Of a DNA stretch of 7,484 nucleotides, positions 6,089 through 7,484 are shown piece after piece. This stretch comes from Maritimibacter sp. GTDB lineage: Bacteria > Pseudomonadota > Alphaproteobacteria > Rhodobacterales > Rhodobacteraceae. The position numbers and the translations under genes were made by a program. Under the pieces are notes generated by a model, which searched no databases, was not told where the DNA came from, and was given only the letters and a program-made list of their open reading frames with translations. The stretch's first letter is position 1, and every line of letters starts with the position of its first letter. The stretch spans positions 1 through 7,484 of the forward strand of contig JAGRMP010000377.1 in NCBI GenBank assembly GCA_020441225.1, in the 5' to 3' direction.

Positions 6089-6098
6089 CGGTCGACCG
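6089..6098. other. 10-bp palindrome upstream of the DUF1330 gene
   Basis: CGGTCGACCG is a perfect palindrome 30 bp upstream of the DUF1330 start, and GCCGCGCGGC (6116-6125) is another. They could be protein-binding sites in the promoter area of that gene, but short GC palindromes are expected often at this base composition. Confidence 0.2.
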
Positions 6099-6154
6099 GC
6101 CCACGATAGCCGAATGCCGCGCGGCTTGGGTACAGGATCCTGCGGACGGACAGC

Positions 6155-6182
6155 AAAAAGCCCGGGCGGTTGGGCCCGGGCT
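6155..6182 (-). terminator. Rho-independent terminator of the F0 ATP synthase operon
   Basis: On the minus strand AGCCCGGGC (6182-6174) pairs perfectly with GCCCGGGCT (6167-6159) around a 6-nt loop, followed at once by TTTTT (6159-6155). This is a canonical intrinsic terminator, about 50 nt after the atpF stop. It closes the F0 operon and isolates it from the DUF1330 gene downstream. Confidence 0.93.
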
Positions 6183-6212
6183 CAGGTGTTTTCGTTCGCC
6201 GTAAAGCGGCTC

Positions 6213-6251
6213 AGTGCAGCTTTTCGCCTTCGCTTAGTGCAGCTTTTCGCC
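6213..6251. repeat. 16-bp direct repeat across the atpF stop codon
   Basis: AGTGCAGCTTTTCGCC occurs at 6213-6228 and again at 6236-6251, a 23-bp period. On the coding strand the repeated unit encodes GEKLH and its stop region: the in-gene copy ends in TAA, and the downstream copy ends in TGA with the same following AGC. The second copy is out of frame with the first. It looks like a short tandem duplication of the gene's end. Confidence 0.85.
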
Positions 6252-6791
6252 GACGTCCTTGATCGCGTCTTCGATCAGCTTGTTGCCGTCCGCGGCGGTC
6301 ATCTTCTTGGCGATGAGCTCCTGGGCGGCGCCGATGGCGACGGTGACGGCGGTGTTCTTGACGTTGTTCACCGCGGCGGCCTCGGCCGACTTGATCTGGT
6401 CCTCGGCGGCGGCAAGACGGCGGGCGATGGCGGCCTTGAGGTCGCGCTTGGCCACTTCGGCGGCCTCGGCGGCTTCCTTCTTGGCGTGCTCGACGATCGC
6501 CTCGGCCTGGCTCGCCACTTCCTTCTGCTTGCGCTCGTAGGACGCGAGGATCGACTGGGCTTCTTCGCGCAGGGCGCGGGCCTCTTCGAGGTCGGCCTTG
6601 ATGCCTTCGGCCCGCCGGTCGAGCATGCCGGTGACCATGGCGGGCACCTTGAAGTAGATCAGCACGCCGATGAAGACGATGAAGGCGAGCAGCACGACGA
6701 AGTTGGTGTTGTGCAGCGAGAAGAACGGCCCCGAGGCGGCGAAGGCCGGGCTCGCGGCAAGGGCGAAGGCGGGGATCAGGTACCTGTTCAT
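6234..6791 (-). CDS. atpF: ATP synthase F0 subunit b
   Basis: 185-aa subunit b of the F1F0 ATP synthase, half of the peripheral stalk that holds F1 against the rotating c-ring in the cytoplasmic membrane. Residues 1-19 look like a signal peptide ([18 protein letters not shown], possible cleavage after AFA), as is common for this subunit in Rhodobacter relatives. [17 protein letters not shown] begins the conserved segment, with one membrane helix at about 31-47. The rest is a long charged Ala/Glu/Lys-rich coiled coil (about 57-145) and a C-terminal helix that contacts F1 delta ([13 protein letters not shown], 152-164). The ATG at 6791 lies 4 bp after the b' stop, and its ribosome binding site (AAAGG) lies within the end of that gene, so translation is probably coupled. 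It is the last gene of the operon, followed by a terminator. The end of the gene is duplicated just beyond the stop. Confidence 0.96.
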   Translation of the reverse strand: MNRYLIPAFALAASPAFAASGPFFSLHNTNFVVLLAFIVFIGVLIYFKVPAMVTGMLDRRAEGIKADLEEARALREEAQSILASYERKQKEVASQAEAIVEHAKKEAAEAAEVAKRDLKAAIARRLAAAEDQIKSAEAAAVNNVKNTAVTVAIGAAQELIAKKMTAADGNKLIEDAIKDVGEKLH

Positions 6792-6795
6792 CGCG

Positions 6796-7341
6796 TTACC
6801 CTTTCAGCCGCGCGTTGATCGCGGAGGTGATCGAGCGGGCGTCGGCCTTGACCCCCATCGAGGCGAGGATCTCGCCCGTGGTGTCCTTGGCGACGGCTTT
6901 CACCGCCTCGACGGCCCCGGCGCGGATCTCGGCGATGGCCTTTTCCGACTCGGCGGTCTTCGCGGCGATCTCGGCATCCGCCTTGGCCTGCGCCTTGGCG
7001 AGTTCGGCCTGGATTTCCGCCTTGGTCTCTGCGGCGATCTTCTGCGCTTCGGCGCGGGCCTCCGCGAGGGCGAGGTTGTAGGCCTCTTCCGCCTCGACGG
7101 CCTTCTGCTTCAGCTCTTCGGCCGCGGCGATATCGTTGGTGATCGTGCCCTTGCGCTCGGCGAGCACGCCGGCGATGCGCGGCAGGGCCACGCGGGTGAG
7201 CACGAAGAAGATGACCACGAGCGCGACCACGAGCCAGAAGATCTGGTTCGGGAAGGTCCCGAACTCGAGCTGCGGCATGCCCGCGTCGGCGGCCTCGGCG
7301 GCGCCATGGCCCGCTTCGGTTGCGGTGGTTTCTGTTGCCAT
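6796..7341 (-). CDS. atpF2: ATP synthase F0 subunit b'
   Basis: 181-aa subunit b' (also called atpG or atpX in related species), which pairs with b to form a heterodimeric peripheral stalk in photosynthetic bacteria and many alphaproteobacteria. An Ala/Thr/Glu-rich cytoplasm- or periplasm-facing leader (1-22) precedes [20 protein letters not shown] (22-41), the conserved b' entry to its single membrane helix (about 33-50). [19 protein letters not shown] (53-71) follows, then a long Ala/Glu/Lys coiled coil to about 150. There is no signal peptide, unlike subunit b. The start at 7341 has a strong ribosome binding site, GGAGGA, 4 nt upstream. It lies 95 bp after atpE and 4 bp before atpF. Length is normal for b'. 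Confidence 0.95.
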   Translation of the reverse strand: MATETTATEAGHGAAEAADAGMPQLEFGTFPNQIFWLVVALVVIFFVLTRVALPRIAGVLAERKGTITNDIAAAEELKQKAVEAEEAYNLALAEARAEAQKIAAETKAEIQAELAKAQAKADAEIAAKTAESEKAIAEIRAGAVEAVKAVAKDTTGEILASMGVKADARSITSAINARLKG

Positions 7342-7345
7342 TCTG

Positions 7346-7351
7346 TCCTCC
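7346..7351 (-). promoter_or_regulatory. Strong ribosome binding site of subunit b'
   Basis: GGAGGA on the minus strand, four bases from the ATG, is the best Shine-Dalgarno match in the window and fixes the b' start at 7341. Confidence 0.85.
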
Positions 7352-7384
7352 AGATCCCGGTTGGGAGCAAACCCGTGGAACGTC

Positions 7385-7412
7385 GGGCGGGGCGGTCAGA
7401 CGCGCCCCACCC
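7385..7412 (-). other. Intercistronic hairpin between atpE and the b' gene
   Basis: On the minus strand GGGTGGGGCG (7412-7403) pairs with CGCCCCGCCC (7394-7385) over 10 bp with one G-U wobble and an 8-nt loop. It lies 24 nt after the atpE stop, with no T-run behind it, so it is not a full terminator. Subunit c is needed in many copies per complex, so a stem here could stabilise the upstream atpE mRNA or block some read-through. The structure is seen; the role is inferred. Confidence 0.6.
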
Positions 7413-7436
7413 GGTCGTAAGGAAGGGTCGGATGGA

Positions 7437-7484
7437 TCAGACGGCGAACATCAGCAGCAGCGCGACGAGGAACGAGAAGATCCC
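7437..7484 (-). CDS. atpE: ATP synthase F0 subunit c, C-terminal end only
   Basis: Only the last 15 codons and the TGA stop are inside the window; they read GIFSFLVALLLMFAV. This hydrophobic tail is typical of the second membrane helix of subunit c, the proton-carrying rotor ring of the ATP synthase. The position just upstream of b' and b matches the usual F0 gene order. The essential carboxylate residue lies outside the window. Confidence 0.88.
   Translation of the reverse strand, partial: GIFSFLVALLLMFAV

Noticed and set aside
5769..6818. A 349-codon plus-strand open frame across DUF1330, the terminator and atpF
   Set aside because: It covers two well-supported minus-strand genes and a terminator, and its product is low-complexity.

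Overview
The window looks like a piece of chromosome from a high-GC alphaproteobacterium, most probably of the Rhodobacteraceae type. The strongest clue is the right end: a minus-strand F0 ATP synthase cluster in the order atpE (subunit c), b', b, closed by a textbook intrinsic terminator right after subunit b. Paired b and b' subunits, a signal-peptide-like N-terminus on subunit b, and an F0 operon that is not continuous with the F1 genes all fit that group. Codon use in nearly every gene is strongly G/C at the third position. No rRNA, tRNA, CRISPR array, intact insertion sequence or phage gene was seen.

Layout, left to right. (1) 1-633, plus: 3' part of a GT-A type glycosyltransferase that enters from beyond the left edge. 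(2) 641-1625, minus: two adjacent genes for small paralogous two-helix membrane proteins, probably one transcript, convergent with the glycosyltransferase. (3) 1787-3346: a divergent pair, an FMN-dependent NADH-azoreductase (azoR) on minus and a LysR-family regulator on plus. They share a 117-bp intergenic region with a dyad that could be the operator. (4) 3347-4138: an island of clearly lower G+C (about 55% by hand count of 3421-3960, against 73% in one nearby line of the LysR gene). It holds one unrecognised acidic 185-aa ORF with codons rare elsewhere in the window, then a gene-free stretch that ends in a large hairpin resembling a dispersed palindromic repeat. (5) 4139-5455, minus: a complete RhlE-like DEAD-box RNA helicase with a Gly/Arg-rich basic tail and a 262-nt upstream region. 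(6) 5718-6059, minus: a small DUF1330-family protein. (7) 6155-7484, minus: the end of the F0 operon (atpF terminator, atpF, b', and the last 15 codons of atpE).

How the genes relate: the azoR/LysR pair is a probable local regulatory module, in which the regulator senses an electrophile, quinone or redox signal and controls the flavoenzyme; this is inferred from layout. The ATP synthase genes encode the membrane rotor ring and the peripheral stalk. The remaining genes are individually transcribed housekeeping or hypothetical genes with no evident shared pathway. I see no convincing new multi-gene system here. The parts most worth a second look are the low-GC orphan ORF with its neighbouring palindrome, the tandem membrane-protein paralogs, and a 16-bp duplication spanning the atpF stop codon.
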